From Pseudomonas nabeulensis (GTDB lineage Bacteria > Pseudomonadota > Gammaproteobacteria > Pseudomonadales > Pseudomonadaceae), in the NCBI RefSeq assembly GCF_004682045.1, contig NZ_QUZT01000005.1, positions 1 through 64,000 on the forward strand: a stretch of DNA of 64,000 nt, read 5' to 3'. The position numbers and the translations under genes are program-made. This document shows, piece by piece, positions 54,543-64,000 of this stretch. The number at the start of each line of letters is the position of its first letter. The stretch's first letter is position 1. The notes under the pieces were generated by a model that was not told the origin of the DNA, did not search any database, and saw only the letters and a list, made by a program, of their open reading frames with translations.

Positions 54543-54986
54543 CTATCGGGCCGGCGGTTTCTCACCCAACGGCACCACGGCCATGGTCAGGCGCGATACG
54601 CAACTGGCCTTGCCGTCATCGCTGGTCAAGCGGATGTCCCACACCTGGGTCGTACGGCCAATATGAATCGCCCGCGCCACCGCCGTCACCCGCCCGCTGC
54701 GCACACCGCGCAGGTGGTTGGCGTTGACCTCCAGGCCCACGCAATAGAATTTGCTGGGGTCGATGCACAGGTAAGCGGCCATGGAGCCGACGCTTTCCGC
54801 CAGCACCACCGACGCGCCGCCGTGCAGCAGGCCGTAAGGCTGATGGGTGCGATGATCGACCACCATACTGGCGGTCAGGGATTCCTCATCAAAGCTTTCA
54901 AAGCGAATGTCCAGCAGTTCACCGATGGTGTTTTTCTGGATCGCATTGAGTTGTTCGATATTCGGTTGGGTGCGCCACAGGCTCAT
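54543..54986 (-). CDS. hotdog-fold acyl-CoA thioesterase (PaaI/MenI type)
   Basis: A 147-residue hotdog protein with YGLLHGGASVVLAESVGSMA (catalytic region with Gly and Glu), and NANHLRGVRSGRVTAVARAI. Such enzymes release CoA from aromatic or medium acyl-CoA. It lies 30 bases after the acyl-CoA ligase gene, probably in the same unit. Confidence 0.88.
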   Translation of the reverse strand: MSLWRTQPNIEQLNAIQKNTIGELLDIRFESFDEESLTASMVVDHRTHQPYGLLHGGASVVLAESVGSMAAYLCIDPSKFYCVGLEVNANHLRGVRSGRVTAVARAIHIGRTTQVWDIRLTSDDGKASCVSRLTMAVVPLGEKPPAR

Positions 54987-55016
54987 GCCGTTGTCCTTTT
55001 TGGTTTTATGATGAGC

Positions 55017-56666
55017 CTAATCCTGCCACAGAACCGATTCGGAACGCTCGCTCCAAGTCTGAAAATGTGCGCCGTAAGTCGATTCGATCACGTTGCGCTT
55101 GATCTTCAAGGTCGGGGTCAGAAAGCCGTTTTCCACCGCCCAGCTGTCCTTGACCACCACCAGTTGGCGCAGGCGCTCATGCTTGTCCAGCGCCTGGTTG
55201 ACCTGTTCCAGCCAGCGTTCAAGGCTGGCGCGAAGGCCTTGCCGGTCCTCGCCAACGGCCGATAACACACACAGGCCGATCGGCGCGGGTAGCCCATCGC
55301 CCACCACGCAGACCTGCTCGATGCGGGCATGTTCGGCCAGGCGATTTTCAATCGGCGCCGGGGCCACATATTTACCTTTGCTGGTCTTGAAGATTTCCTT
55401 GAGGCGTCCGGTCAGGCGCAGACGGCCTGCCGCGTCCTGCTCGCCCTTGTCACCGGTGCGCAGGAAGCCGTCGGCAGTCAGCGTTTCGGCGGTTTTCTGC
55501 GGGTCCTTGAAGTAACCGAGCATGGTCGCACCGCTGCGCACCTGCACTTCGCCTGCCGGGTCAATGCGCACTTCAACGCCGGGGCACGGCAAGCCGATCC
55601 AGCCGAGGGTCTGCTGGCCGGGGCGACACACATGGGAATAGCCGCAACTCTCGGTCATGCCGTACACCTCCAGCACATCCAGGCCCAGGCGCTGATACCA
55701 ACGCAGCAAGGCCTCGGGCACCGGCGCCGCACCGGACAGCGCCACGCGCAATGCATCCAGCCCCAGCCCGGCCAGCACTTTATGGCCCACTCGTTTGCCA
55801 ATAAACGGCAAACGCAGCAGCGTATCCAACCGTTTTTCCGGGATCTTCGCGTAAACGCCCATCTGGAATTTGGTCCAGATACGCGGCACGCCAAACAAAG
55901 CCGTCGGCCTGGCCCTGCGCAAGTCGGTAAGAAATGTATCCAGGCTTTCAGCGAAAAAGACCGTCTGCCCGGTATAGATCGCCGCCATTTCCACAAACAT
56001 CCGCTCCGCCACGTGACACAACGGCAGGTACGACAGCAATCGGTCGCCCTCCCCCAGGCCAAATAATTCGCTGCCGTGGCTGGCGGCAAAGCCCAAGGCG
56101 CCAAAGCTGTGCATCACGCCTTTGGGCAGGCCGGTGGTGCCGGACGTGTAGATGATGGTGGCGAGGTCCGACGCGGCGGGCGCAGGGTCATCCTGGATCG
56201 GCGAACAGGCCAGCAGGTCGGCCCAGTTGAAATCGAACGCGCCCGCCGGGCACAACGGCAGGCTGATGGTCGGCACGCCCGCCGGCACGCCGGGCGCCAT
56301 GGCGGGCCAGTCGTCGAGCTTGCCGATAAACACCAGCGCCGCCTCGGAGTGGGTCAGCACATGGGCGACGGAGTCGGCGGTCAGGTTGGGGTACAGCGGC
56401 ACCGAGACATGCCCGGCCATCCAGATCGCCAGGTCGACGATGATCCAGTGGGCGCAATTCTTGGAAATCAGCGCAATGTGCGAGCCCTGGGGCAACTCCC
56501 GTGCGCGCAGCCAGTGCGCAGCACAACGAGCCTGGTGGCCCGCCTCGGCCCAGGTGAGGCGTTGCACCTCGCCCCCGCCCACGGGCTGCACCAGAAAGGT
56601 TTGGCGCGGATGTCGCGCTTCACGTTCGTAGAAGACCTGCAACGGCAAACGAAAAGCGACGGGCAT
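55017..56666 (-). CDS. AMP-binding long-chain acyl-CoA synthetase-like protein
   Basis: ATG 56666 has AAGGAG upstream. The 549-residue ligase has the P-loop IIYTSGTTGLPKGVMHSFG, A5 YGMTESCGY, and A8/A10 region RLKEIFKTSKGKYVAP with the catalytic Lys. It activates carboxylic acids as acyl-adenylates and then acyl-CoA. It heads a group with a thioesterase and two hydrolases. A perfect 22-bp palindrome lies 31 bases before its start. Confidence 0.9.
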   Translation of the reverse strand: MPVAFRLPLQVFYEREARHPRQTFLVQPVGGGEVQRLTWAEAGHQARCAAHWLRARELPQGSHIALISKNCAHWIIVDLAIWMAGHVSVPLYPNLTADSVAHVLTHSEAALVFIGKLDDWPAMAPGVPAGVPTISLPLCPAGAFDFNWADLLACSPIQDDPAPAASDLATIIYTSGTTGLPKGVMHSFGALGFAASHGSELFGLGEGDRLLSYLPLCHVAERMFVEMAAIYTGQTVFFAESLDTFLTDLRRARPTALFGVPRIWTKFQMGVYAKIPEKRLDTLLRLPFIGKRVGHKVLAGLGLDALRVALSGAAPVPEALLRWYQRLGLDVLEVYGMTESCGYSHVCRPGQQTLGWIGLPCPGVEVRIDPAGEVQVRSGATMLGYFKDPQKTAETLTADGFLRTGDKGEQDAAGRLRLTGRLKEIFKTSKGKYVAPAPIENRLAEHARIEQVCVVGDGLPAPIGLCVLSAVGEDRQGLRASLERWLEQVNQALDKHERLRQLVVVKDSWAVENGFLTPTLKIKRNVIESTYGAHFQTWSERSESVLWQD

Positions 56667-56697
56667 GGGACGCGCTCCTTTGTGGTCCGATGATAGC

Positions 56698-56719
56698 CAA
56701 CCAAGCACTTGCTTGGTTG
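56698..56719. promoter_or_regulatory. 22-bp perfect palindrome upstream of the acyl-CoA ligase
   Basis: Arms CAACCAAGCA and TGCTTGGTTG are separated by CT. On the minus strand the repeat lies between a TATATA-like -10 and the ribosome-binding site. Size and symmetry suit a TetR-family repressor, often an acyl-CoA sensor in such operons. The regulator is not identified in the window. Confidence 0.65.
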
Positions 56720-56751
56720 ACTATATAGCACACACAAAGCCGCGATAAAGC

Positions 56752-57201
56752 CTACGGATTCTTCACACTGACCAGGCTCATCAGCCCCGCCAGCGGAAAA
56801 TCCCCTTCCAGTTCCGCCAGGCTGGCGGTATGCATCGGTTGCGGCTGGCGCAGATGGCCATGCTGCAAAAAGCTGATCAGGCTGCCCACCAGGGGCTGAT
56901 GGCTGACCAGCAGCACATTGTCATCGGTGTCGAGTTGTTGCAGCACTTGCTGCGGATTACCCTCGGGCGTCAACCAAGGCACCGTACGGATTTCCGGCGC
57001 GAAACCCAGCGCATCACGCACCAACTGCGCCGTTTGCTGCGCCCGCACATACGGGCTGGCAATGATCGCGCTGATGGGTTGGCCGATCAGGTGCGCAGCA
57101 CTGCGCAACACTTCGCCACGGCCATGTTCGGTGAGATTGCGCTCGGCATCCGTGCGGGCATGCCCTTCGGCCTCACCGTGGCGCAGTATCCACAGCTTCA
57201 C
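56752..57201 (-). CDS. sixA: phosphohistidine phosphatase SixA
   Basis: A 149-residue histidine phosphatase with RHGEAE at the N-terminus (phospho-acceptor His), IIASPYVRAQQTAQLV and VSHQPLVGSL. It dephosphorylates His-phosphorylated proteins such as HPt domains or NPr. It overlaps the DUF4389 gene and follows gpsA on the same strand. Confidence 0.92.
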   Translation of the reverse strand: MKLWILRHGEAEGHARTDAERNLTEHGRGEVLRSAAHLIGQPISAIIASPYVRAQQTAQLVRDALGFAPEIRTVPWLTPEGNPQQVLQQLDTDDNVLLVSHQPLVGSLISFLQHGHLRQPQPMHTASLAELEGDFPLAGLMSLVSVKNP

Positions 57202-57545
57202 AGTTTGGGCTCTTCATCACGTGCCGGGTGCGGCGCCGGCGGCACGCTGTGGGCGGCTTCGCCCTCGGGGGCACGGGGGGTTGGCCAATCGGCAAACGGC
57301 CAGGGCTTTTGTTCGGTGTGGAAGCTGCCAAAGCGGCCAATCTGTGCCAGGAATTGGCTGAGGCTGTCGCCAACGTTCATCAGGCCCAGGTTCGGCGCGC
57401 TGTAGACCAGGCGGTAGATCAGCTGGACGATCACCAAGGCGCCGAGGATGAACTGCGCCACCTGCCACACCAGGGCAAACACCAGCATCCACAAGATGCG
57501 CAGCACAATGGATTCGTACTTGGGGGCTGCTTTTGGATCGTTCAT
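57198..57545 (-). CDS. DUF4389 membrane protein
   Basis: ATG 57545 has GAGGAA upstream. The 115-residue protein has a hydrophobic stretch (VLRILWMLVFALVWQVAQFI, LGALVIVQLIYRLVY) and a Pro-rich tail. DUF4389 proteins are common next to gpsA and sixA in pseudomonads. Function unknown. Confidence 0.8.
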   Translation of the reverse strand: MNDPKAAPKYESIVLRILWMLVFALVWQVAQFILGALVIVQLIYRLVYSAPNLGLMNVGDSLSQFLAQIGRFGSFHTEQKPWPFADWPTPRAPEGEAAHSVPPAPHPARDEEPKL

Positions 57546-57555
57546 GACGCGTTCC

Positions 57556-58581
57556 TCAGTTGAAACCACTGGTGGAAATAAAGTCGACATCGGTTTTCGG
57601 CTCGGCGCGCATCAGTTGCTCGATGACCTGGTTCAAGGTGCGCCCTTCAAACAGAATCGCATGCAGCCCCGCCACCAACGGCATATACACGCCGACTTCC
57701 TGAGCCTTGGCCTTGAGCACCTTGAGGGTGTTGACCCCTTCGGCCACTTCGCCCAGGCGTGTGACGGCTTCTTCCAGGCTCAAACCTTGGCCCAGGGCGA
57801 AGCCGACCTGATAGTTGCGGCTTTTCGGCGACGAACAGGTGACGATCAAGTCGCCCACGCCCGCCAATCCGAGAAAGGTCATCGGATTAGCGCCCTGATT
57901 CACCGCAAACCGGGTCATTTCGGCCAGGGCGCGGGTGATCAGCATGCTCTTGGTGTTTTCGCCCATGTCCAGCGCCACCGCCATGCCGGCGATGATTGCG
58001 TAGACGTTTTTCAATGCACCGCCCAGCTCCACGCCAAAACGGTCGCTGCTGGCATACACGCGGAACGTACGGCCATGCAACACCGCCTGCACCCGTTCGC
58101 AGAGCGCTTCGTGCTCACTGGCGACCACGGTGGCGGTCAATGCATGTTCGGCGATTTCCCGCGCCAGGTTCGGCCCGGACAACACGCCAATGCGTGCCTG
58201 CGGGGCGATCTCTTCAAGGATTTCGCTCATCAGCTTGAACGTCTGTGCCTCGATGCCCTTGGTCAGGCTGACCAACAGCTTGCCCGCGAGCAACTCGGCG
58301 TGGGGCGCCAGCACCGAACGCAGCGCGCTGGAAGGCAGCGCGACGAAGCACAGGTCGCAGGCGGTGAGCGTGGCCAGCAGGTCCGTCACCGGTTCGACCG
58401 CCGGATGAACCTTGATGCCTTTGAGGTAACGCGGGTTTTCCCGGTGCACCCGAATGGCTTCGGCTTGCTCGGGATCGCGCATCCACTGGCGCACTGGATG
58501 GCCGTTTTCGGCCAGCAGGTTAGCCACGGCGGTACCAAAACTTCCGCCTCCCAGGACCGCAATAGGGCGCTGTTCAGTCAT
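57556..58581 (-). CDS. gpsA: glycerol-3-phosphate dehydrogenase [NAD(P)+]
   Basis: ATG 58581 starts [20 protein letters not shown] with the nucleotide loop; a longer frame to 58722 is not needed. The 341-residue enzyme has the catalytic Lys in [15 protein letters not shown] and the C-terminal motif [14 protein letters not shown]. It makes sn-glycerol 3-phosphate for phospholipids. The gpsA to fabA order agrees with the P. aeruginosa PA1614-PA1610 region. Confidence 0.95.
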   Translation of the reverse strand: MTEQRPIAVLGGGSFGTAVANLLAENGHPVRQWMRDPEQAEAIRVHRENPRYLKGIKVHPAVEPVTDLLATLTACDLCFVALPSSALRSVLAPHAELLAGKLLVSLTKGIEAQTFKLMSEILEEIAPQARIGVLSGPNLAREIAEHALTATVVASEHEALCERVQAVLHGRTFRVYASSDRFGVELGGALKNVYAIIAGMAVALDMGENTKSMLITRALAEMTRFAVNQGANPMTFLGLAGVGDLIVTCSSPKSRNYQVGFALGQGLSLEEAVTRLGEVAEGVNTLKVLKAKAQEVGVYMPLVAGLHAILFEGRTLNQVIEQLMRAEPKTDVDFISTSGFN

Positions 58582-58776
58582 ATGCAATCCGTTAATCCAT
58601 ACCAGTGGCGATGGCGGCATTATACGGGGCGACCCGCTTGCGGCCAGCCCCCGTGTCAATTCCCGTGCCTGTCGGAAAATGCCAGGTTTGTGTGAAGTAA
58701 ATGCAAGTTCGACGACTGGCAAAAGGCCCCGCCTCAGTTAACATGGGCGGCTATCCGCAATTATCAAGGCCGTGCC

Positions 58777-60897
58777 GTGTATTTGGGCCCTCCTACCCGT
58801 TCATCCCTGTGGTTGATGTTGATGTGCAGCGTACCGGCGCTGGCTGACGATCTGTTCCTGGATAACCAGCCGTTGCCCCAGGTGCTGACGGCCACACGTC
58901 TCAAGCAATCGGCCGCCGCCGTGCCCGGCAGCATGACCGTGATCGACAGCGAACTGATCAAGGCCAGCGGTGCGCGGGACATCAGCGAGCTGCTGCGCCT
59001 GGTGCCGGGGATGATGGTCGGCTACACCACCGGCAACCAGGCCGCAGTGAACTACCACGGCACCAGCGCCAGCGATGCACGGCGCATGCAAGTGCTGATC
59101 GACGGTCGCTCGGTGTACCGCGCCGGCCTGGCCACGGTGGACTGGAGCGACATCCCGGTGGCCATGGAAGACATCGAGCGCATTGAGGTATTCCGTGGTC
59201 CCAACACCGTCAGCTACGGCGCCAATGCGTTGATGGCGGTGGTCAACATCCTCACGCGCTCGCCGGCCAACAGCCACGGCACGCGAGTGAAGGTGGTGCG
59301 CGGCGAACGCGGCATCAACGACTTCTATGCCAGCCAGGGCGTGGGCTGGGAAACCGGTGATCTGCGCCTGTCGCTGTCCGGCCAGCAGGACGACGGCTTC
59401 GACAGCGACGCCAGCGGTGCCGACCGCCGTGACAGCCGTCGCCTCAACCGCTTCAGCCTGGCGGTGAGCCAAACCCTGAACGCGCAGCAGAGCATCGACT
59501 GGCAACTGGACGCTAAAGAAGGCACCAACCAGCGACCGTATACCTACATGCCGGTATTCGCCGGGATTACCGAAGGTGGCAACAATTCCGACGTCGACGC
59601 CAAGGACTATGCCGCGTCCCTGCGCTGGAACTTCGATTTCAACCCCGATCACAGCCTGTATATCCAGGGTTCGGCCCAGCAGTGGGATCGCCGACAAATC
59701 TGGAAAGCCTGCGACGCCAAGGTCTCGTTCAGCCCGGAGCTGACGCAGTTGTGGCAGATGAACCCCAACTACGCCGAACGCCTGGCCCGGCATATGGACA
59801 CCTACAGCCAAGGCTCTGCGCCGCCGGGCAGCCCGGCCGAGCAAGCCTTGGCCAATCAGGTGCTGGATCAATGGCGCAACGGTGCCAACCAGAGTGTGTG
59901 CGGCGATATCGACCAAAGCACCCGCGAAAGCCGCTACGACCTGGAGATCCAGGACACCCTCAGCCTGTCCGACAGCCTGCGCCTGGTCAGCGGTGTGAAC
60001 TACCGTTACGACCGCGCCGACTCCGACACGTACTTCAACGGCACCCTGGACGACACCACCTGGCGCCTGTTCGGCCAATTGGAATGGCGCGCCAGCGAAC
60101 ACTGGCTGCTGCAAGGCGGCGCCATGTTCGAGGACACCCACCTGAGCGGCAGCTCGCTGACGCCACGGGTAGCAGTCAACTATTTGATCAATCCACGCCA
60201 CGGCCTGCGTGCGGTGTATTCCGAAGCGATCCGCTCGCCGGACATGTTCGAGAACAACGTCAACTGGAGCTATCGCGTCACCAATCTCAGCTCGCCGGCT
60301 TACGGCCAGACCACCGGGCAATACTTCGTAAAGACACGGGGCCCGGGCAACCTCGATAAAGAGCTGATGCGCTCGCGGGAATTGGGTTACAACGGTTTCT
60401 TTGCCGACATCGGGCTGAACATGGACGTGAAACTGTTCTATGACGAAATCACCGACATGATCAGCTCGCCCCTGCGCAATAACCAATACATCGCCAGCAA
60501 CGCCAACAGCTCGCGGTTTACCGGTGCCGAATCCCAGTTCGACTGGCGCGTCAGCAACGCCGACCGCCTGCGGCTGACCTATGCTTACGTCGACGCCACC
60601 ACCAGCAACCCGTTGGACAAAGCCCAAACCGCGCGCAACAGCGGCTCGGCCGGCTGGCTGCGTGAATGGGGGCAAGGCTGGTCCAGTGCGCTGTTCTACT
60701 ACGGCGACGACGCACTCAACCAATATCGCTTCGAACGGGTCGACCTGCGGGTGGCCAAGCGCATTGCCCTGGGCAAAGCCAACGTGGAGCTGGCCGGCAT
60801 GTTGCAACAGCGCCTCGATAACCAGCCCACCACCTGGGCCGATAACCGCTACGACCATCGCCACGTGCTCTACTTCAGCGCCGAGTTAGAGTTCTGA
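58777..60897 (+). CDS. TonB-dependent outer-membrane receptor
   Basis: GTG start at 58777. The 706-residue receptor has a signal peptide (about 1-24, ending PALA), a plug with MTVIDSELIKASGARDISEL, LLRLVPGMMVG and RIEVFRGPNTVSYGANALMA, and a 22-strand barrel ending HVLYFSAELEF. It resembles the vitamin B12/colicin-I-type receptor group rather than siderophore types. It is followed at once by a binding protein and hybrid kinase, suggesting one unit. Ligand unknown. Confidence 0.88.
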   Translation: MYLGPPTRSSLWLMLMCSVPALADDLFLDNQPLPQVLTATRLKQSAAAVPGSMTVIDSELIKASGARDISELLRLVPGMMVGYTTGNQAAVNYHGTSASDARRMQVLIDGRSVYRAGLATVDWSDIPVAMEDIERIEVFRGPNTVSYGANALMAVVNILTRSPANSHGTRVKVVRGERGINDFYASQGVGWETGDLRLSLSGQQDDGFDSDASGADRRDSRRLNRFSLAVSQTLNAQQSIDWQLDAKEGTNQRPYTYMPVFAGITEGGNNSDVDAKDYAASLRWNFDFNPDHSLYIQGSAQQWDRRQIWKACDAKVSFSPELTQLWQMNPNYAERLARHMDTYSQGSAPPGSPAEQALANQVLDQWRNGANQSVCGDIDQSTRESRYDLEIQDTLSLSDSLRLVSGVNYRYDRADSDTYFNGTLDDTTWRLFGQLEWRASEHWLLQGGAMFEDTHLSGSSLTPRVAVNYLINPRHGLRAVYSEAIRSPDMFENNVNWSYRVTNLSSPAYGQTTGQYFVKTRGPGNLDKELMRSRELGYNGFFADIGLNMDVKLFYDEITDMISSPLRNNQYIASNANSSRFTGAESQFDWRVSNADRLRLTYAYVDATTSNPLDKAQTARNSGSAGWLREWGQGWSSALFYYGDDALNQYRFERVDLRVAKRIALGKANVELAGMLQQRLDNQPTTWADNRYDHRHVLYFSAELEF

Positions 60898-60898
60898 C

Positions 60899-61825
60899 AT
60901 GGGCGACCCGTCACGGATGACTTGCATCTTCTATAAGCTCTGGCGACGCGGGCTACTGCTCGTGTGCCTGCTGCTGGCGACACCGGCCTGGAGCGCCGAC
61001 ATCCTGCTGACCGCCGCCGAAGACAGTCCCGGCGTGCAAGCCTTCACCCAGGCCCTGGCCGCACAACGTCCCGAAGACCGGATCACGTTTACCCCTCTCG
61101 ATGACCTGCCGGCACCAAACCGCCTGCCGGCCAACACACGCCTGATACTGCTCGACCTGCCCAGCCTCGACTGGCGCCTGCAAGCGACCCAGGGCCCGCC
61201 GACGTTAGTGCTGCGCATCAGCCGACTGCAGGCCCATCAGCACACCGGCGCCCTGCAACACCCACGCATCAGCCTGCTATGGAGCGACCCGCCGCTGGAT
61301 CGCCAACTGCGCCTGATCGCCACTGTCCTGCCCCAGGCGCAACGCATCGGGGTGCTCTACGGCGCAGACAGTGAATTCCTGCTGCCCGAACTGCGCCAGT
61401 ACGCCGCGCCCATGGGCCTGGAGATCGTGCCCCAGCGCTGGGACAGCATCAATGACAGCCGCGCGCTGCAAACCCTGTTCCGGAACAGTGACGTGCTGCT
61501 CGGCCTCGACGACCCACAACTGTACAACCCGAAAACCGCGAAGAACCTGCTGCTGAGCAGCTACGCCCAGCAATTGCCGCTGGTGGGGCCCAATGCCGGT
61601 TTTGTACGGGCCGGTAGCCTGGCCAGCACCTACAGCGACCAGACCGACTGGCTGGCCGTGCTTGATCGCTTGCTCGACCGCCCGCCGGCCACCTGGCCGC
61701 GCTCGCTCTACCCGGATCACTTCAAAGTGGTGGGCAACCCGCAAGTCGCACGGTCACTGGGCATCGAACAGGTCGACGAAGCAGACGTCGCCGCCCGATT
61801 GGCCGAAGGAGAAAAACGCCCATGA
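60899..61825 (+). CDS. periplasmic ABC-type substrate-binding protein (no permease nearby)
   Basis: A 308-residue protein with an N-terminal signal ([20 protein letters not shown]) and a type-1 periplasmic binding fold ([20 protein letters not shown], then [20 protein letters not shown]). It begins 1 base after the TonB receptor stop, and its stop overlaps the hybrid kinase start. With no ABC permease near, it may present ligand to the kinase's sensor domain. Ligand unknown. Confidence 0.75.
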   Translation: MGDPSRMTCIFYKLWRRGLLLVCLLLATPAWSADILLTAAEDSPGVQAFTQALAAQRPEDRITFTPLDDLPAPNRLPANTRLILLDLPSLDWRLQATQGPPTLVLRISRLQAHQHTGALQHPRISLLWSDPPLDRQLRLIATVLPQAQRIGVLYGADSEFLLPELRQYAAPMGLEIVPQRWDSINDSRALQTLFRNSDVLLGLDDPQLYNPKTAKNLLLSSYAQQLPLVGPNAGFVRAGSLASTYSDQTDWLAVLDRLLDRPPATWPRSLYPDHFKVVGNPQVARSLGIEQVDEADVAARLAEGEKRP

Positions 61826-63723
61826 CCTTGCGTCGACGTTGGGATATCAACACCCGCACCCAGCTCATCACCCTGGGCCCGGCGCTGTTGCTGACGTTGC
61901 TGTTGATCAGCTTCTTCACCTTCGTGCGGATCCAGGATTTGCGCCAGGAACTGGATCACACCGGCCAACTGATCGCCAACCAACTGGCCCCCGCCACCGA
62001 ATACGGGGTGATCTCCGGTAATAACGACGTACTTGAAAGCCTGCTGCGGGCCACGCTGGCCACCCCGCATGTACGCTTTTTGGAGATCCAGGACAGCAGC
62101 GAGAACATCCTGGTGTACGTCGAGCAGCCCTCGGAAAAGCACGACCGCTCGCTGTCGGTGAAAGTGTTCCAGGCGCCGATCCGCCTGCAACATATCCAAC
62201 TGGGCAATGACTTTTTCCAGGACAACCTCAACGAACCCAAGGCCCCCCGCGCGGATTACCTGGGCCGCGTGATCGTCGGCATGTCCAACGATGCATTCAG
62301 CCAGCGCCAGCAGGAAATCCTGTTCAAGGCCGGCATCCTCGCGTTGTTCGCCCTGCTGTTCACCTTCTTATTGGCCCGCCGCCTGGCCGCCAGCCTGTCG
62401 CAGCCGATCAGCGCCATGGGCAATGCGGTGAAGGCCATCCAGCAAGGCGACTACAAGACGCCGCTGCCGATTGTGGACGACTCGGAGCTGGGCGACCTGT
62501 CACGGCACATCAACAACCTGGCCGAAGGGCTCAACCAGGCCAGTCGCGAACAACAGCAAGCCATGGCCCAGTTGATCCAGACCCGCGAAGAAGCCGAGCG
62601 CGCCAATAACGCCAAGTCGGACTTCCTGGCGATGATGAGCCACGAACTGCGCACCCCGATGAACGGTGTGCTGGGCATGCTGCAGTTGTTGGAAACCACC
62701 GAAATGACCGAGGAGCAGACCGAATACGCGGCGCTGGCCTCCGAGTCCACCGAGCATTTGCTCAAGGTCATCAACGATATCCTCGACTTCTCGCGCATCG
62801 AACGCGCCGCTCTGGAACTGGAGCACATTCCATTCAACCTCGCGGACTTGATCAACAGCTGCGCCCAGGCCTTCCAGCACAGCGCCCAGCAGCGCGGCCT
62901 AGCGCTGAAACTGCCGATTCCGGCGGGCCTGGACACACTGCGAGTGCAAGGTGACCCCACCCGTATCCGGCAAATTCTGGTGAACCTGATCGGCAATGCG
63001 CTCAAATTCACCGAACACGGCAGTGTTGTGGTCGAGCCACAGTGGCAGACCCTCGACCATGAACTGGTGTGGTTCACCTGCACCGTGCGCGACAGCGGCA
63101 TCGGTATTTCCGCCGAACGCCTGGAGCTGATGTTCGATGCGTTCCAGCAGGCTGACAGTTCCATTTCAAGACGTTACGGCGGCACCGGCCTCGGCTTGCC
63201 TATCGCCCGCACCCTCGCCGAACGCATGGGCGGCACGCTGCGCGCCCAGAGCGAGGAAGGCCGCGGCTCGGTGTTCACCCTGGAAATTCCCCTGGCGATT
63301 GATCAACACCACTTGCCCGCCATTGCGGCTGACGGCGAAGGCAAAACCAGCGCCGGGGACGGCCGCCATGTGTTGCTGGTGGAAGACAATCCGGTCAATC
63401 GCACCGTGGTCGAAGCCATGCTGCGCAGCCTGGGCTTCGAAGTCAGCCTGGCCACCGATGGCGCCGAAGCGATACGCAGCGCCGAGAGCCTGATTTTCAC
63501 TGCAATCCTGATGGATTGCCGCTTGCCGCTGATCGACGGCTATGAAGCCACCCGGCAGATTCGCCAACTACCGGGCTGTGCCGAGCTGCCCATCATCGCC
63601 CTGACCGCCAATGCTTTGCAGGGCGACCGCGAAGCCTGCCTTGCAGCGGGAATGAACGATTACCTGGCCAAGCCGTTCAAACGTACTGATTTGCAGCAAA
63701 TACTGCAGCGTTGGGTGCAATAG
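61822..63723 (+). CDS. hybrid sensor histidine kinase, PA1611-like
   Basis: A 633-residue kinase. One helix (about 15-38) and a periplasmic domain (39-170) lead to a second helix (about 172-192). Then come HAMP, a HisKA with H274 ([17 protein letters not shown]), an ATPase domain (N-box [31 protein letters not shown]), and a receiver with D565 ([15 protein letters not shown]). No HPt domain follows, so the phosphate must leave through another protein. It lies just upstream of fabA, as PA1611 does in P. aeruginosa; PA1611 is known to bind RetS and affect the Gac/Rsm pathway. Coupling to a binding protein and a TonB receptor is clear from gene order. Confidence 0.9.
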   Translation: MTLRRRWDINTRTQLITLGPALLLTLLLISFFTFVRIQDLRQELDHTGQLIANQLAPATEYGVISGNNDVLESLLRATLATPHVRFLEIQDSSENILVYVEQPSEKHDRSLSVKVFQAPIRLQHIQLGNDFFQDNLNEPKAPRADYLGRVIVGMSNDAFSQRQQEILFKAGILALFALLFTFLLARRLAASLSQPISAMGNAVKAIQQGDYKTPLPIVDDSELGDLSRHINNLAEGLNQASREQQQAMAQLIQTREEAERANNAKSDFLAMMSHELRTPMNGVLGMLQLLETTEMTEEQTEYAALASESTEHLLKVINDILDFSRIERAALELEHIPFNLADLINSCAQAFQHSAQQRGLALKLPIPAGLDTLRVQGDPTRIRQILVNLIGNALKFTEHGSVVVEPQWQTLDHELVWFTCTVRDSGIGISAERLELMFDAFQQADSSISRRYGGTGLGLPIARTLAERMGGTLRAQSEEGRGSVFTLEIPLAIDQHHLPAIAADGEGKTSAGDGRHVLLVEDNPVNRTVVEAMLRSLGFEVSLATDGAEAIRSAESLIFTAILMDCRLPLIDGYEATRQIRQLPGCAELPIIALTANALQGDREACLAAGMNDYLAKPFKRTDLQQILQRWVQ

Positions 63724-63786
63724 CGCCTCGCCATCAGCCAACTGCGACTGGCGTGAAAGACGAAAGTGCGGCAGTCTTAGGCACCC

Positions 63787-63813
63787 AAACGGGCCGATAA
63801 ACAGGCCCGGTTT
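63787..63813 (+). terminator. hairpin after the hybrid kinase gene
   Basis: CGGGCC and GGCCCG pair around an 8-base loop, with outer A and T runs (AAA before, TTT after). The position, 65 bases after the kinase stop and before the fabA control region, fits a terminator. Confidence 0.5.
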
Positions 63814-63821
63814 AAAATTTC

Positions 63822-63839
63822 AGTGAACAAGTGTACATT
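63822..63839. promoter_or_regulatory. candidate FabR/DesT-type operator upstream of fabA
   Basis: AGTGAACAAGTGTACATT is an imperfect palindrome (5 of 7 arm positions) resembling the unsaturated-fatty-acid repressor sites found before fabA and desaturase genes. It lies 134 bases before the fabA ATG. The match is by eye and is uncertain. Confidence 0.35.
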
Positions 63840-63972
63840 CAGTACCTTACCGCTGTGACTTTCACTACAACGCAATAGTCTATGTGTAGGCTGCCGACAT
63901 GAGGCATGAACGCTTCATTCGGTTCGGGAAGATTTACCCTACCCTGCCGCATGGGATTATTGAGGAGCTCGC

Positions 63973-64000
63973 ATGACCAAACAAAACGCCTTTACCCGGG
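63973..64000 (+). CDS. fabA: 3-hydroxyacyl-ACP dehydratase/isomerase FabA (first 9 codons)
   Basis: The window ends after MTKQNAFTR, which matches the start of Pseudomonas FabA. TGAGGAGC lies 5 bases before the ATG. FabA makes the trans-2 to cis-3 isomerisation for unsaturated fatty acids. The preceding hybrid kinase gene is the expected neighbour. Confidence 0.85.

Noticed and set aside
58801-60864. A 687-codon minus-strand frame
   Set aside because: It is the shadow of the TonB receptor gene; composition and lack of motifs show it is not real.

Overview
The window looks like the chromosome of a fluorescens-group Pseudomonas carrying one end of a large integrated element. The right-hand part (about 39.8 to 64 kb) is ordinary Pseudomonas backbone: REP-type inverted repeats, pyrF, gpsA, an acyl-CoA ligase/thioesterase/hydrolase group, a PA1611-like hybrid kinase, and the first codons of fabA at the edge. 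The left-hand part (1 to about 39.8 kb) is an integrative element. It ends exactly at the 3' end of a tRNA-Gly(GCC) gene and carries a 644-residue ICEclc/PAGI-2-type tyrosine recombinase next to that end. The other end lies to the left of the window.

Element layout. (a) 1-4.4 kb: a wrecked Trb-type conjugation module. A frameshifted LysR gene runs into a headless trbJ, followed by intact trbK and trbL, a trbF'-'trbI deletion fusion with an amber stop, and a DUF2274 gene. traG and trbBCDE, trbG and most of trbF are gone. (b) 5-11.5 kb: two membrane PQQ-dependent dehydrogenases around a medium-chain reductase, with a divergent TetR-type regulator. The module is flanked by diverged direct repeats of about 180 bp. 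(c) 12.1-15.5 kb: a TonB-dependent siderophore-receptor pseudogene and an intact PepSY membrane protein. (d) 15.6-33 kb: a zinc-starvation island with two Zur boxes. It encodes an M23 endopeptidase, Zur, two COG0523 GTPases, FolE2, second copies of CysRS, YidD, QueD, ThrRS, dihydroorotase and HisI, a FAD oxidoreductase, a BASS/ACR3-like transporter, an iron-type alcohol dehydrogenase, a truncated RibD-like deaminase and a methyltransferase. (e) 33-36 kb: a VOC protein, a DUF1460 cell-wall protein, a SufR-like regulator and a divergent Fe-superoxide dismutase. (f) 36.4-39.8 kb: an XRE regulator, a LysR-type effector domain without HTH, the integrase and the attachment site.

How the genes fit together. 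The 17.4-33 kb genes are tightly packed, many with 4-base ATGA overlaps. They read as a metal-sparing programme that would be switched on when Zur loses zinc. Some enzymes are zinc-free or iron-dependent substitutes (FolE2, Fe-ADH, and further along FeSOD). Some have lost a canonical zinc ligand (HisI Cys to Asp, dihydroorotase His to Gln). Others keep every zinc ligand (CysRS, ThrRS, the RibD-like deaminase) and may be extra copies or zinc-delivery clients. The Zur box before the M23 peptidase ties cell-wall cutting to zinc, as known for ShyB of Vibrio cholerae. Finding this programme on a mobile element with a decayed transfer system is the most interesting feature of the window.

All functional calls come from reading the sequence and from family knowledge. 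No database search was run.
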